DNA of 64,000 nt from Sarcomyxa edulis (taxonomy: Eukaryota > Basidiomycota > Agaricomycetes > Agaricales > Mycenaceae). The position numbers were made by a program, and so were the translations under genes. How positions within the stretch are numbered: position 1 is the stretch's first letter; every line of letters starts with the position of its first letter. The notes beneath the pieces are model-generated. The model saw only the letters and a list, made by a program, of their open reading frames with translations. It made no database searches and was not told where the DNA came from. The stretch spans positions 1 through 64,000 of the forward strand of contig QUOL01000029.1 of NCBI GenBank assembly GCA_009761415.1. Reading direction: 5' to 3'. Shown here piece by piece: positions 1-11,652 of this stretch.

Positions 1-118
1 CCCTAACCCTAACCCTAACCCTAACCCTAACCCTAACCCTAACCCTAACCCTAACCCTAACCCTAACCCTAACCCTAACCCTAACCCTAACCCTAACCCT
101 AACCCTAACCCTAACCCT
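1..118. repeat. Telomere repeat, (CCCTAA)n
   Basis: Nineteen perfect CCCTAA units plus CCCT start at base 1 and stop at base 118. The C-rich strand at the left edge means this is the true left end of a chromosome. There are no degenerate units at the inner border: the array passes directly into helicase-coding sequence. Confidence 0.99.
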
Positions 119-3100
119 GTCCGTGATGCTGTTCCGTCAAAGAAGCTTTGGTCAATGTTCATGATTGTGTTGTCGTCCCATTCATCATATAGCATTTTGA
201 ACTCCTCATCATCCGAGTCGGCATGTATTGGCAGAGTTGGTACTGGTGCAGATGCAGGTGGTGGATCAATAAGAAGATTGTCGATAGCTTTGAGAATCTC
301 TGTGTCTGGATCGCATATGTCGCATAGAGCTGCACTGGGAATATCTCGACATCGAGTCCCTGTTCCATCCATGACCTCTCCTACTCCAAATCGTCTGCAT
401 TCCGTTTCATTGTGAGCCCATGCTTTTGCTTGGTCGGCGCATTGGAGGTCGATAGTGTCTGGTGGTGCTGGGATGTAACATGTATTTTGATGCACTAGGA
501 ATACGTATGATGTTTCTCCGTTGCGACCTGTTCGACCTGCGCCTTGATACAGGTTGACAAATCCAAATGGAATGTGATAGAAGATGGCTACCCCAGCATC
601 TGGATGATCGATGCCGTGAATCATTCCTGTTGTTGCCACGATCCATTGATTGAGTCCTGATGTCCATGCCAATTCGTTGTGCCCACGTTCAGATGCATCC
701 ATACCGGCATGCGATATGCAGTTGCCAAATGAAGTACCAAGTTCTTCCGCATCTTTTTGTGATGTGACAAAGATGATTCCACCACGTTTTGTACCGTCAG
801 ACTTGTTTAACACCTGTTGTGTGAGATAGTTGGCCAGATCTACAATAAACCTTGTTGCCGTCGTAGTTGCGGTCTCGTATGTCACAACATGGTATGTGAT
901 CTGAGGCTGATATGTTGGGGCACGAATAACAAGTGTCGAGTTGGGTAGAGCTGTCGCTTTCAAGAAATGTGGCATTAGAACTTTGGGAAGTGATGCTGTC
1001 AGATAGATTTTTTGTGTTGCAAAGTTAGCCAATTTGAGTATCCGTTCGAATGCTGGGCGGTGGCTGGCACTAGTAACAATTTGATGAGCTTCATCAATAA
1101 TTAAACGTATTGCTTTGTGTTCAATAGAGCGCCAGTATCTGTATAAAATATAATTCAATAAGCTACACAAATGACAAGTAATATTTGAGCGTACTGTTCA
1201 AACTTCCTATGTGCTGCTGTTTCCAATGCCACAAATACCAATCTTGAATCTCCAACACCTTTTGAGCTGACTTTCCATTGAGTCACTGGTATACCAAGTC
1301 GCTGTGCCCGTTGAATTTGATCTGTCATCAGTGCCTTGTTGGGAATGACAATGAATGTGTGGAAGTTTTGTTCCTGAAACTGAGGTAAGAGGTAAACCAA
1401 ACTCTTGCCACCACCAGTAGGGAGAATTGCAATGAAATTATGTTTGCGATCCATGGCTGTTAAGACCATTTCCTTCTGATATGGCGATTTGAACGTAGGA
1501 TTTGCTTTATCAGGAAAACATTGTCGCAGAAGTGTCTGTAGTTGTTCGTCCGCTCCAGGTGTTGTTGCCCGTAGAATGCACGTTGACGTTGATGTTTCGA
1601 TGTCTGGTGTCCTTTTTGTTTCTGCCATACGCGCATCCAAGTCTGCTTGTTCCTCATGTGTCAGGTAAAGATCGTCTGTGTCAAAAGATGTTGGAGCAAG
1701 AGGTTGTTCAGGAGTAGGATTGTGTAGATGATCTGGATGCAGTGGTGCTGGATAAAAGACAGGTTGCCGTACTGCTGGTTGAGGCACTGGAACCTTGCCA
1801 AAACCACGTTGCATTGCTTCTGCAATTCCATCTGCCACTACCTTTTGCATTTTATCCTCCAATTGTACTTGCATTTTGTTGATTTCTGCAGTGATAGTCG
1901 CAGTAAGATGTTGGAGAAGGAATGTGGGATCGAAAGGTGCGTGATGCTGAGGGGCATCAGCAGGAGCATCTATGTTCTGTTGTTTCCGAATTGTCTCATG
2001 AACCTGTCGCCTGATATGAAGGGGTAGCATCTTTGGAAATCCTTCACGGAAACCTGTCAACTCCCACCATTTTTCTGATACATGTCCAAACCGTAATAGC
2101 AGATCACTGGACATGCACGGAAGATGGCCAACCTCTGGAGCGTAAATCCTGCGTGAAGTTCCAAGGCCGTGTCCTCGTTGTGCTGCCAGTACATCGTCTT
2201 CATCCTCATCGATCTCATATTCTGAGCCAAGATATGTCCGTGCAATCTGAACCGTGAGTTGACGATATGGTCTGACGCTGACTGCGGCACCACAGTGAGA
2301 TCCTGTAAAATCCTCCAAGTCGCTGCTAAACTGATCTTCTCCGACCCTTTTGCCCATCCTAACCCACAGGTATTCATCATATAACTGGCCAATTTCTTCA
2401 CCCCACAGGATTCTCGCAAAATCTCGTTCCATAGGTCGAACAATGAGGAGGTAAACTTCCAGAATCCGAGCCAATCTAGGGTGAGCCTTGATTGGAATGA
2501 AGACATCCCGACGTATCATGTTTTCAGTTTTGACTCGACGGGTGACCAACCAAATATCTCCATTGCTACGGAACACGGTTCGAGGACGAGTGGAGTTTTG
2601 GATTTTGTGATCGGCAAACTCTGAACTTCGTGGATCTTGGCCAGGTGATGTGAAGGTGAACAGAGCAAGTTGTCGGTTAATTTCAGCAGCATGTTCCATG
2701 ACTTTATGCATTGCCGCAGTGTTAAAAACCAATTCGTTGTTGCGATCGACCTGTGCCAGTTTCAATGTCTCGTCTTCAAATAGAATCTTGATTAGAGGCC
2801 GCTCCGATGCAAGAAATGTTCCATTATGAATCCAACTGTAGCCGCGTGTTTCGATCGTCCAATCGTCAGCTATGTCGTTTGGAATATCCATTGGAATGAT
2901 TTGGTGTCGTAACAAACTGTCGATGTTTGCCTCCAGTTCATCGGCAAGTTGATGAAGACCGTCAATCCACTTTGGAACATGTAGTGTATGCTCTTTGTAG
3001 CTGATTTGGGATCCATCAGCGGATACACGGGTAGCAGGAACAGAAGTGGTGTTGAGTGCCAGCGATGAAGCGTAACTTTGATATTCCGTGACCGTATTGT

Positions 3101-5138
3101 AAGGTGAAAGCATGCCTAAACGCAACATGTGCATGCCTTGAGCTTCAACAGATCTAAAAGAAATGTGAGCCCTAACTCTCATTAACAGTACAAAAACTTG
3201 AACTCACTTGTAAATGTCATTGTCATACTGATCCTTATAGCGTATTCCTTCCAACAATGTTGCACCACGAATGAAGTATTTCAATTTGGCAAACAATTGG
3301 GTAACTTCATGTGGGCGCTTGAAGTTTCCATCATCATTGAGACAATAAATGGCAACCAAACATTCCAAGGGATCCTCCCATTTAGAATAGTTTTCCATAT
3401 TACCGGCAAGATCACGGGGAGCCAAAAAGCATAACGAAAATTGATGGATGGCTTCGATAGCATCTCCTTCACCGTCATTGAGAATATCCAGTAACATAAG
3501 TCCATTTTGTACTTGAGTGGGATTGAGTGGGAACTGGTAGTCTGTGGGTGGATCCTTTTGAAGGGTCAAAAGCATTGCATGGAGAAATTGAATCAGGAGA
3601 GTGCCGTATGTTTTCAAAGTTACATCATCGGAGTGAACGCGCCAATGTTCATGGTTGCTGGAATTTCTGTGAGAATGAATGTGTTCAATCAACTTTAAGC
3701 AAACAAGTGTTTTTGAAGCATACCTGGGACATTCCATCAAAAGACGTTTAATTCCAATAGCTGATTGTCTAGCATTGTCGCGTACAATCACCATGTATTG
3801 AAATACAAATTCCTTCAACTTCATAAGAGATGGTGGTGAATTCCGCAATGATGGCAGAGTCATTAACCTTCGCAATCCTTCAACCTTGTCTTTATCGGTG
3901 ATGTATTCCTGAAGATGGAGATGCCAACCCGTGACTTGTAACAGTGGAGGAAGTTCACGTGCGTGTGTGGCCGGAGCAATAATCGATGAATGTGACAAAG
4001 TCGGAAGATGTTTTTGCACGTAGATTGCAAAGGGGTCGATGAGCGGCTGACAGCACAATGAGGGGTTTACTTTGAACCAACGCTGTGGAGATGGAGAGAA
4101 GAAAGTTTGAATGTCGCCATGCTCAAAAGCATCGCGGGCCGGAATTTTTTGGTCGTGATGTTTGTGGCCCCAATGTTTTTTGAAGGAACTGAACTTTGGA
4201 CTGCAATAACTGCAATGCTGACAGCAATGCCCATTGTGCGTAATTGACAAGCCTTCGACTGGTGGTCCACCAGGAACAGGAGGTGTGATGTCAGATGTTT
4301 CGCAGACTTGATTCCGTGTGATTTCCAATTGCAGTTCATTAACTTGTTCCAAAGTCAGAACAAGTCCATGACTTTTTAAATGACCCAAGAGACTGTTGGG
4401 AATCCATGCTGTTCCACATATCATGCAGTGTATTGTTTTGAATATGCTGTGAATCCGCAGAGAAAATAAGGCCAGAATTGTCGATGTAAGAAGATAACAG
4501 CGACGACCGTTTAAAGATTGAGCTATAAACAGAAATTAAATTTCATAATATACTTCATCACCAAGAAATCTTGCTTACAAAAGGTTGGTTCCACTGTAAT
4601 CAAAGGTGCTGATTGCTTAACAACTGCGGGAGAAGTAGTGGTTGGCCGGGAATATGGGTGGTGTCTTTCACTGATGTTATGGTCGCTGCGTTGACGATTT
4701 GGACCTGTATTTGTGACATCTGGTATAGCTGGTGCTGTTGGTGTATAGATATCCATTTGATTGACAGTGTGATCATCAGACATATGCATATTTCTGATGA
4801 CCATAGGATCACTTTTAATCTGTGCCGTTTTGACGTTATGCCATTTCTTGATATGATTGATAAGACCCCTAGTATTTGAGAATGTTGTATCGCAAGGCAA
4901 AAATGGACAAGCAATGTTTCCATCTGGACTAGGCCGTGATAAGATGAAAGAATTATCTATAGAGATGTACCAGTCAGTCATTAATAACAAATCAGTCAAA
5001 GATTTTTTACCATCTGCAATTAGACCATATTTTTCTAAATGATAAGAAATATTATGAGTAGACATTGCATATTGTCCAGTGGATACATTGGTTCCACAAA
5101 TGGAACAAGCAGGCCTTATTTGATAAAGATTGTTAGTC
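1..5138 (-). CDS. Telomere-linked RecQ-like helicase with OrsD-type zinc fingers, 3' end running into the telomere
   Basis: Multi-exon gene of the subtelomeric RecQ-like helicase class known in fungi as telomere-linked helicases (TLH). The N-terminal part carries C2H2-like fingers of the OrsD/DUF3505 type: a CPFLPC..H..H segment near 4890-4810, another CCQHCSYC..H..H near 4220-4150, and a MICGTAW..H..H segment at 4424. The helicase core follows: motif I PTGGGKS (about 1401-1422), DEAH box (1081-1098), a TAS motif III, then motif VI QGAGRTGR near 540. After that comes a cysteine cluster with a CDIC motif. Introns that restore the frame are seen at 3667-3723, 3154-3207 and 1139-1194. Below 1139 the frame has no stop codon down to base 1; the telomere repeat itself would be read as (Gly-Leu)n. 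A short first exon probably lies upstream of 5138, because a splice acceptor precedes the first cysteine pair, so the start is unresolved. RQC and HRDC domains were not seen. It may be expressed without a normal C-terminus or be a terminally truncated copy. Confidence 0.85.
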
Positions 5139-5328
5139 TCCTAACAAAAAGACTCACATAATAGACCTACATAGTCCTTATTCTTTTTGATCTGAATCTA
5201 GAAGTATTAGGTGAAAGTTTGATGATGATGGAAAAGAAGATGAAAAAGAGAAATTTGACTTGTTTTGATTCATTAATCTCAGGTGATCATATCTATTTTA
5301 ATTAAACCTTAAAATTATTTATGATGGA
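5139..5328. promoter_or_regulatory. Probable 5' exon/leader and promoter of the helicase
   Basis: AT-rich stretch between the first clear coding exon of the minus-strand helicase and the first palindromic satellite unit. A GTGAGT donor-like site lies just upstream of the acceptor near 5139, so a tiny first exon is likely here. No TATA box could be assigned with confidence. Confidence 0.35.
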
Positions 5329-6455
5329 ACAAACTATACTTTCAAAGTATTGTTTGGCTCACAGGCACCATTTATGAGATATCCACAGGTCTAACCATGT
5401 GATTTGGTCTATATTTGACCTGTTTCAAAAAAGGGGGGCACAGATTATTTCACAACAGCACTGCCACCTCAGTTACAACTGTCAGTCAGTAGCCAAACTA
5501 TACTTTCAAAGTATTGTTTGGCTTACAGGTACAATCTATTGGATATTTATAAGTTCAACCATGTGATTTAGTCTATATTTGACCTGTTTCAAAAAAGGGG
5601 GGCACAGATTACTTTAGAGCAGTACTGCCACCTTACTTTGTAAGACATCACAGGGAGACCAAACTATACTTTCAAAGTATTGTTTGGCTTACAGGCACCA
5701 TTTATGAGATATCTACAAATTCAACCATGTGATTTGGTTCATATCTGATCTGTTTCAAAAAAGGGGGGCACAGATTATTTCACAACAGCACTGCCACCTC
5801 AGTTACAACTGTCAGTCAGTAGCCAAACTATACTTTCAAAGTATTGTTTGGCTTACAGGTACAATCTATTGGATATTTATAAGTTCAACCATGTGATTTA
5901 GTCTATATTTGACCTGTTTCAAAAAAGGGGGGCACAGATTATTTCACAACAGCACTGCCACCTCAGTTACAACTGTCAGTCAGTAGCCAAACTATACTTT
6001 CAAAGTATTGTTTGGCTCACAGGCACCATTTATGAGATATTTATAAGTTCAACCATGTGATTTAGTCTATATTTAGTCTGGAGGCACAAATTACTTCAAA
6101 GCAACACTGCCACCTCATTTCAACATATTTATTAGACACTACAGGGAGCCCAAACTATACTTTTGAAGTATTGTTTGGCTTACAGGCACCATCTATGAGA
6201 TATTGGGAATTTCAACCATGTGATTTGGTCTATATCTGATCTGTTTCAAAAAAAAGGGGCACAGATTACTTTAGAGCAGCACTGCCACCTTATTTTGTAA
6301 GACATCACAGGGAGACCAAACTATACTTTCAAAGTATTGTTTGGCTTACAGGCACCATCACTAGGCACTGATCAGAGTCTGGGCCATAGTCACATGTGAT
6401 GTCTTTCAGAACTTGTCAGACCAGAGCCAAACAAAACTTTGAAAGTTTTGTTTGG
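5329..6455. repeat. Satellite array A: eight near-palindromic 29-bp elements at about 165-bp spacing
   Basis: Eight copies of an imperfect palindrome, left arm CCAAACTATACTT and right arm AAGTATTGTTTGG around a short centre, start near 5329, 5493, 5659, 5823, 5987, 6150, 6316 and 6427. The first seven are 163-166 bp apart. The intervening sequence is also repeated, with a recurring purine run ending in GGGGGGCACAGATTA and a TTCAACCATGTGATTT motif. The array lies directly behind the 5' end of helicase copy A. The last unit is a variant with AAAACTTTGAAAGTTTT at its centre. No open frame of interest crosses it. Confidence 0.9.
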
Positions 6456-7079
6456 TTCAATAATCCCTGTATCAAGTCTCATCCAGTTGTAACTTTACCA
6501 TCCAAAATTCAAGAATTCAATGTACAGCTATACATATCCTAACTCCAATAAATATGTTGTGATTTTATCTCTTCAAATTGAATCAATTACCTAACTTCAG
6601 TGTAATACTTTCAAGCCTAACACCACTGGAATGGGAGGCAAGCACCACATGTGTGAATTCTATCTGAGATGCTTGAAAACATATTTCCTATCTTCTAGAA
6701 GTAGAGTAGAACCCTGTATATTGATGCATACATGCTTTAGTATCTGTTGCACAACTTTGTTTCAGTCTCTCCTGGAAGTTCCTGTGCCACTCAAACACAA
6801 ACAGGCCCTTTGCAAGCTTGGTTGAAGCGGGCTAGCTTAATCCTTTGGGGTACGGTCAAAGGGACCTTACACCTTGAATCTGAGCCTACAAGCCTCCCCA
6901 AGCCTATAAAAATCAGGCCAAGCCTGCCCTGACAAGTAGTAGCCTGAATTGGCTTTGTCTGCAGGCTTTTCACGGCATAAAAAGGTATGCCTGGACGGTC
7001 CCACATAGTTTACCAAGGTTTTTGACCGCTACAAATGCAGTGGTGAAGTCGAAATTTTGTTTGGATCGCTTTTCCGAAG
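6456..7079. other. Non-coding stretch with no recognised gene
   Basis: No gene is supported. Short open frames here are under 75 codons, overlap each other on both strands and resemble nothing. The stretch joins satellite array A to the conserved subtelomeric block. Confidence 0.5.
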
Positions 7080-7570
7080 CCGCTCCCGATGCCTGGCTCG
7101 GATTTTGACCGTTTTGCCTTCTGCGAGCTGGAACGGACGGGCTTGGGCAAACGGTTTCGGGTGGGAGGTCCTGAGACCCCAAGCCAACTTTCTGCCTGTT
7201 CAGATTTTGCCAAGCATCGGGTCGAGGAGACGGGCCCCCCCGTCTCCTCCCCTAATTAGAGTAGGTACCTCATAAATCTTTCTGGTTTAGGTGTTCTTTA
7301 TGACCCAAAAACACATACCATCCAGAAAAATAGTGAAATTCCCCAGGCGCAGGTCAGCGCAGCATTTCGGTATCGGATGAAAAGTGCTTACGCCTGCTCT
7401 GTGGAAATGAGGCTATTATATATTAAGGGTATATACATATAGGTGAAAAATTTATATTTTCCGAAAGCTGAGATGCGTGCGCTCACTTTCTGATATTTTT
7501 TATGACATTTGGATACAGGCGCAGGTCAGCGCAGCTCAATTCCCAAAATTTTTCCCAATGGAGCATTGGG
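7080..7570. repeat. Conserved subtelomeric block, copy 1
   Basis: About 490 bp that recurs in the same orientation at 13262-13735. From the CCTAATTAGAGTAGGT motif onward the two copies are nearly identical for about 300 bp, including a twice-occurring GCGCAGGTCAGCGCAG segment in this copy, and then both end near an AATTCCCAAAA motif. A G/C-rich part with a run of C precedes it. It marks the inner end of the subtelomeric repeat unit. Confidence 0.8.
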
Positions 7571-8138
7571 AAAATTCCCAGGAGATAGGGTAGCGGCTGA
7601 TTCCGATTACGGGTCTAACGGCTTCATCCCTGTTTCACTTGCGTTTTGACCGTTCTTTGTCTTGTATCGGTCTGTCCACTTCGATGGTTCCCTCTTTGAT
7701 CTCATATTTTTACGTCTCTGATGCATACACTTCATCTCGATCTTGGGGTTGCACGGCTGAAGGTTGGTCTGCCTTCTTGTCTTGCCTCTCAGAGTCAGTC
7801 TCTGTTTTTGTCGCAACTGATGCGTTGACCGTTCACTTTGGTCTTTGTCTCGCGCTTGGTGGATGGTTGACGTCTTCTCCACTTCGATGGTTCCCTCTTT
7901 GATACCTGATTTTTACTTCTCACTCAGACACGCCTTGTCACTCGCTTTTGCGTTTTTTGATGTTTCCAAATAACAAGCCAGTGTCTTATTTGAAAAATGC
8001 TCTGGTTCCCTCTTTGATCCCTGATTTTTACTTGTCTCTCTCAGACACGTCTTGGTAGTCGCTTTTGCATTTTTGGATGTTCCAAATAACAAGCCAGTGT
8101 CTTATTTGGAAAATGCTCTGGCTCCTACTGTTGTGTCA
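7571..8138. repeat. Local tandem duplication, about 110-bp unit, between the two subtelomeric units
   Basis: The sequence GGTTCCCTCTTTGAT followed by a TGATTTTTACTT segment, a CAGACACG segment and AATAACAAGCCAGTGTCTTA occurs twice in close succession (about 7884-7999 and 8004-8122), with a partial third copy near 7685. No coding function is supported; the overlapping open frames on both strands are translations of the repeat. Confidence 0.6.
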
Positions 8139-8302
8139 AAGAACGCCCTATTCCGTCACAGGACGCCCTATTCCGTGACCGAACGCCCTATTCCGTGACA
8201 TTTCGTGACTGAACGCCCTATTCCGTCACCTTTTTCGTCCGTTTTGCCTTGAAATGACCTCGGGGTTAGTGGAATAGGGCGCCCTATTCCCGGATAAGAA
8301 AC
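8139..8302. repeat. Cluster of CGCCCTATTCCG direct repeats ending in a perfect 20-bp palindrome
   Basis: A unit containing ACGCCCTATTCCGT starts at 8141, 8161, 8181 and 8211 (20-bp period, then one 30-bp step). It is followed by the perfect palindrome GGAATAGGGCGCCCTATTCC at 8271-8290, which contains the same core. Helicase homology of copy B starts about 20 bp further on, so this cluster sits on the truncation junction. Confidence 0.85.
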
Positions 8303-11300
8303 ATAGGTAGCTGTCAGATGTTGGAGAAGGAATGTTGGATCAAAAGGAGCCTGAACTTGAGTTGTAGTAATGGGAACATCCGTAGTTTGTTGTTTGCGAA
8401 TTGTGTCTTGGACCTGTCGCCTGACGTGAAGGGGTAACATCTTGGGAAACCCGTCACGGAAACCTGTCAACTCCCACCACTTTTCTGAAACGTGTCCAAA
8501 CCGTAGTAGAAGATCGCTAGACATGCAAGGAAGATGTCCAACTTCTGGTGCATAAATTCTGCGTGAGGTACCAAGACCATGTCCTCGTTGGGCTGCCAAT
8601 ACATCGTCCTCGTCCTCATCAATTTCGTATTCGGATCCAAGATACGTCCGGGCAATTTGAACTGTGAGTTGACGATAGGGACGGACACCAACAGCTACCC
8701 CACAGTGTGATCCCGTAAAGTCTTTCAAATCACTGCTGAATTGATCTTCACCAATCCGTTTCCCCATTCTGACCCATAAATATTCATCGTATAGCTGGCC
8801 AATTTCTTCACCCCAAAGAATTCTGGCAAAATCACGTTCCATGGGTCGAATAATGAGCAGATAGACTTCTAAGATGCGAGCCAACCTGGGATGAGCTTTG
8901 ATTGGAATGAAAACATCACGGCGTATCATGTTTTCCATTTTGACTCGTCGTGTGACCAACCAGATATCGCCATTGCTACGGAAAATAGTTCGAGGACGAG
9001 TGGAGTTTTGAATCTTGTGATCGGCAAACTCTGAGCTTCGTGGATCTTGGCCAGGTGATGTGAATGTAAATAACGCAAGTTGTCGATTGATTTCTGCAGC
9101 GTGTCGCATAATGTCATGCATTGCTGCAGTATTAAAAACCAATTCGTTGTTCCGATCCACCTGTGCCAGTTTCAAAGTCTCGTCCCCAAATAAAATCTTG
9201 ATCAAAGGTCGGTCTGTAGCCAGGAATGTCCCATTATTGATCCAGCTATAACCACGTGTTTCAACCGTCCAATCATCCGCGACATCACTGGGAATATCCA
9301 TTGGAATAACTTGCTGGCGTAGTAGAGTGTCAATACTGCCTTCCAGTTCATTGGCAAGTTGATGAAGACCATCAATCCATTTTGGAACATGTAGTGTATG
9401 TTCCTTGTAACTGATTTGAGATCCATCTGCAGAGACTCTGGTAGCAGGGACAGAAGTTGTGTTTAATGCAAGAGATGATGCATAACTTTGATATTCTGTG
9501 ATGGTGTTGTAGGGAGAAAGCATGCCTAGTCGCAACATGTTCATGCCCTGCGCTTCTACTGATCTGAACAGATTATATAAGTTCTAACTTTGATTAAAAA
9601 GAAAAGGATCATAACTCACTTGTAGATATCGTTATTAAATTGCTCTTTGTTGCGTATTCCTTCCAGCAATGTTGCCCCACGAATGAAATACTTTAGTTTA
9701 GCAAACAACTGAGTAACTTCATGTGGTCGCTTGAAGTTTCCGTCCTCGTTAAGGCAGTGAATAGCGATGAGACATTCCAATGGATCGTCCCATTTGGAAT
9801 AATTGTCCATGTTGTCTGCCAGATTACGAGGTGCCAAGAAGCACAAAGAAAACAGATGGATGTTTTCAATTACATCGCCTTCACCACCATTCAGAACATC
9901 AGTCAAAGTGAGACCACACTGAACTTGTTTGGCATTTAGTGGAAACTGATAGTCGGTTGGAGAGTCCTTCTGCAGAGTAAGAAGCAGAGCGTGAATGAAT
10001 TGAACCAGAAGCATGCTGTATGCCTTGAGTGTAACGTCGTCAGAATGGACACGCCAATATTCGTGATTTCCAGCATTTCTGAAAACATAATTGAGTTTAT
10101 ATGGACTTTGAGTATCACTGTATTCATGACTTACCTAGGACATTCCATTAGAAGTCGCTTTATTCCAATCACTGATTGTCTTGCATTATCTCGCACAATC
10201 ACCATGTACTGGAAAACTGATTCCTTCAACTTTAATAACAGAGGCGATGAATTGCGTAATGATGGTAGTGCCATCAGTTTACGCACTCCCTCGACTTTGG
10301 ACTTGTCTTCAGTATATTCCTGAAGATGAAGGTGCCATCCGGTGACCTGAAGCAAAGGCGGAATTTCTCGAGGATGGGTAGCAGGTGCAACATAATTGCT
10401 TTTCGCAAAGAGTGGACCCTGTTGTTGCAAGTAAATTGCAAAGGGATCAGGTGTTTGCACCTGACTCAGCGCCACATTGACTTTAAACCAGCGCTGAGGA
10501 CTTGGTCTGAAAAACGTTTGGATGTCGCAAAGCGTGAAAGCTTCACGTGCGGGTATAGTGATATTGCGATGTTTGTTAGACCAGTGAACGGCAAATGCTG
10601 CAAATGATGGACAGCAGTATGTGCAATATCTGCAGCAATGTCCATGTGGATTGATTGATAACCCTTCGATAGGTGGACCATTGGGAAGCGGAGTTGGAAT
10701 ATCAGAAGTGTGAGCAACATTCTGTTGGACTAGTTCTGTATGGAGCTCTTTGGATTGTTCGGTCGTCGGGATAAAACCATGACTTTTGAGATGCCCCACC
10801 AAACTGCTTGGAATCCACGCTGTCCCACAAATCATGCAGTGAATAGTGTTGAAAATGCTGTGGATACGAAGTGAAAACACCGCAAGAATTGTTGAAGTGA
10901 CCAAGTAGCATATGCGGCCATTGAGTGATTGAGCTATTATCAAATCAGTAAAAAAATATTCAATGTTCAATCAATTCACTTACAAGCAGGAAGATCGTTT
11001 TCCGATGTAGGTTCCACTGTTTCTACCATATGATATCCAGGAGCTGGTGACATGCGAGTATAGGGATGGTGTCGGTCACTGATATTGTGATCATGAGCCT
11101 GACGATGTGGACCAATACTTGTGGGCAATGGAACCATGGTTTCTACTGATCCATCAACCTCCATGATGTCCTCCTTTATGGAGGCAGGATTATACTTGAA
11201 CTGGATAGTTTTGACATCATGGCATTTTTTGACATGTTTGATGAGGATTCTTGTATCCAAGTAAGTTTCTGTGCATCCAGAAAAAGGACACTCCACAGTG

Positions 11301-11500
11301 TTTGTGACACTAGATCTGATCAGAATAAAAGACTGATCTATAAAACATATCAATCATAATCAGCTGATGACTCCTAAATATATCTTACCATTTGCAGTCA
11401 AGCCATAAGTCAATAGGTGTTGTGTTGTATTGTGAGTTTTCATTGCAGTAGGTCCTGCACCTACAATTGTCCTACAAATTGGACAAAGAGGCCTTGTGTT
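8303..11500 (-). pseudogene. Second OrsD/RecQ-type subtelomeric gene, helicase core missing
   Basis: Same family and orientation as the telomeric gene. The N-terminal finger exons (11470-11390, 11353-10976), the MICGTAW finger exon (10970-10131) and the downstream exons (10080-9616, 9570-8309) align with copy A in the same order and with equivalent intron positions. Residues differ often, so the duplication is not recent. The frame stays homologous to copy A as far as the LLQHLTAT segment (near 8309) and then reads into the CGCCCTATTCCG repeat cluster. Motifs I to VI, including the Walker A and DEAH boxes, are absent. The remaining fingers could still be expressed as a truncated protein, but as a helicase it is dead. 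Confidence 0.8.
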
Positions 11501-11652
11501 ACTTATATAGTCAGTATCATATTCTTATATACCAAAGTTGTACTTACATGATGTAGGAGCTTCTGATTTGATGATCACAAAGTTTGTAGTTTGCTGATAA
11601 TGGTGGTGAGAAAGTGAAGCCCAAGTTGATGTTAAGCTATGATCTGTGATGG

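Noticed and set aside
7607..7902. Overlapping open frames on both strands
   Set aside because: Low-complexity repeat sequence; neither frame resembles a protein.
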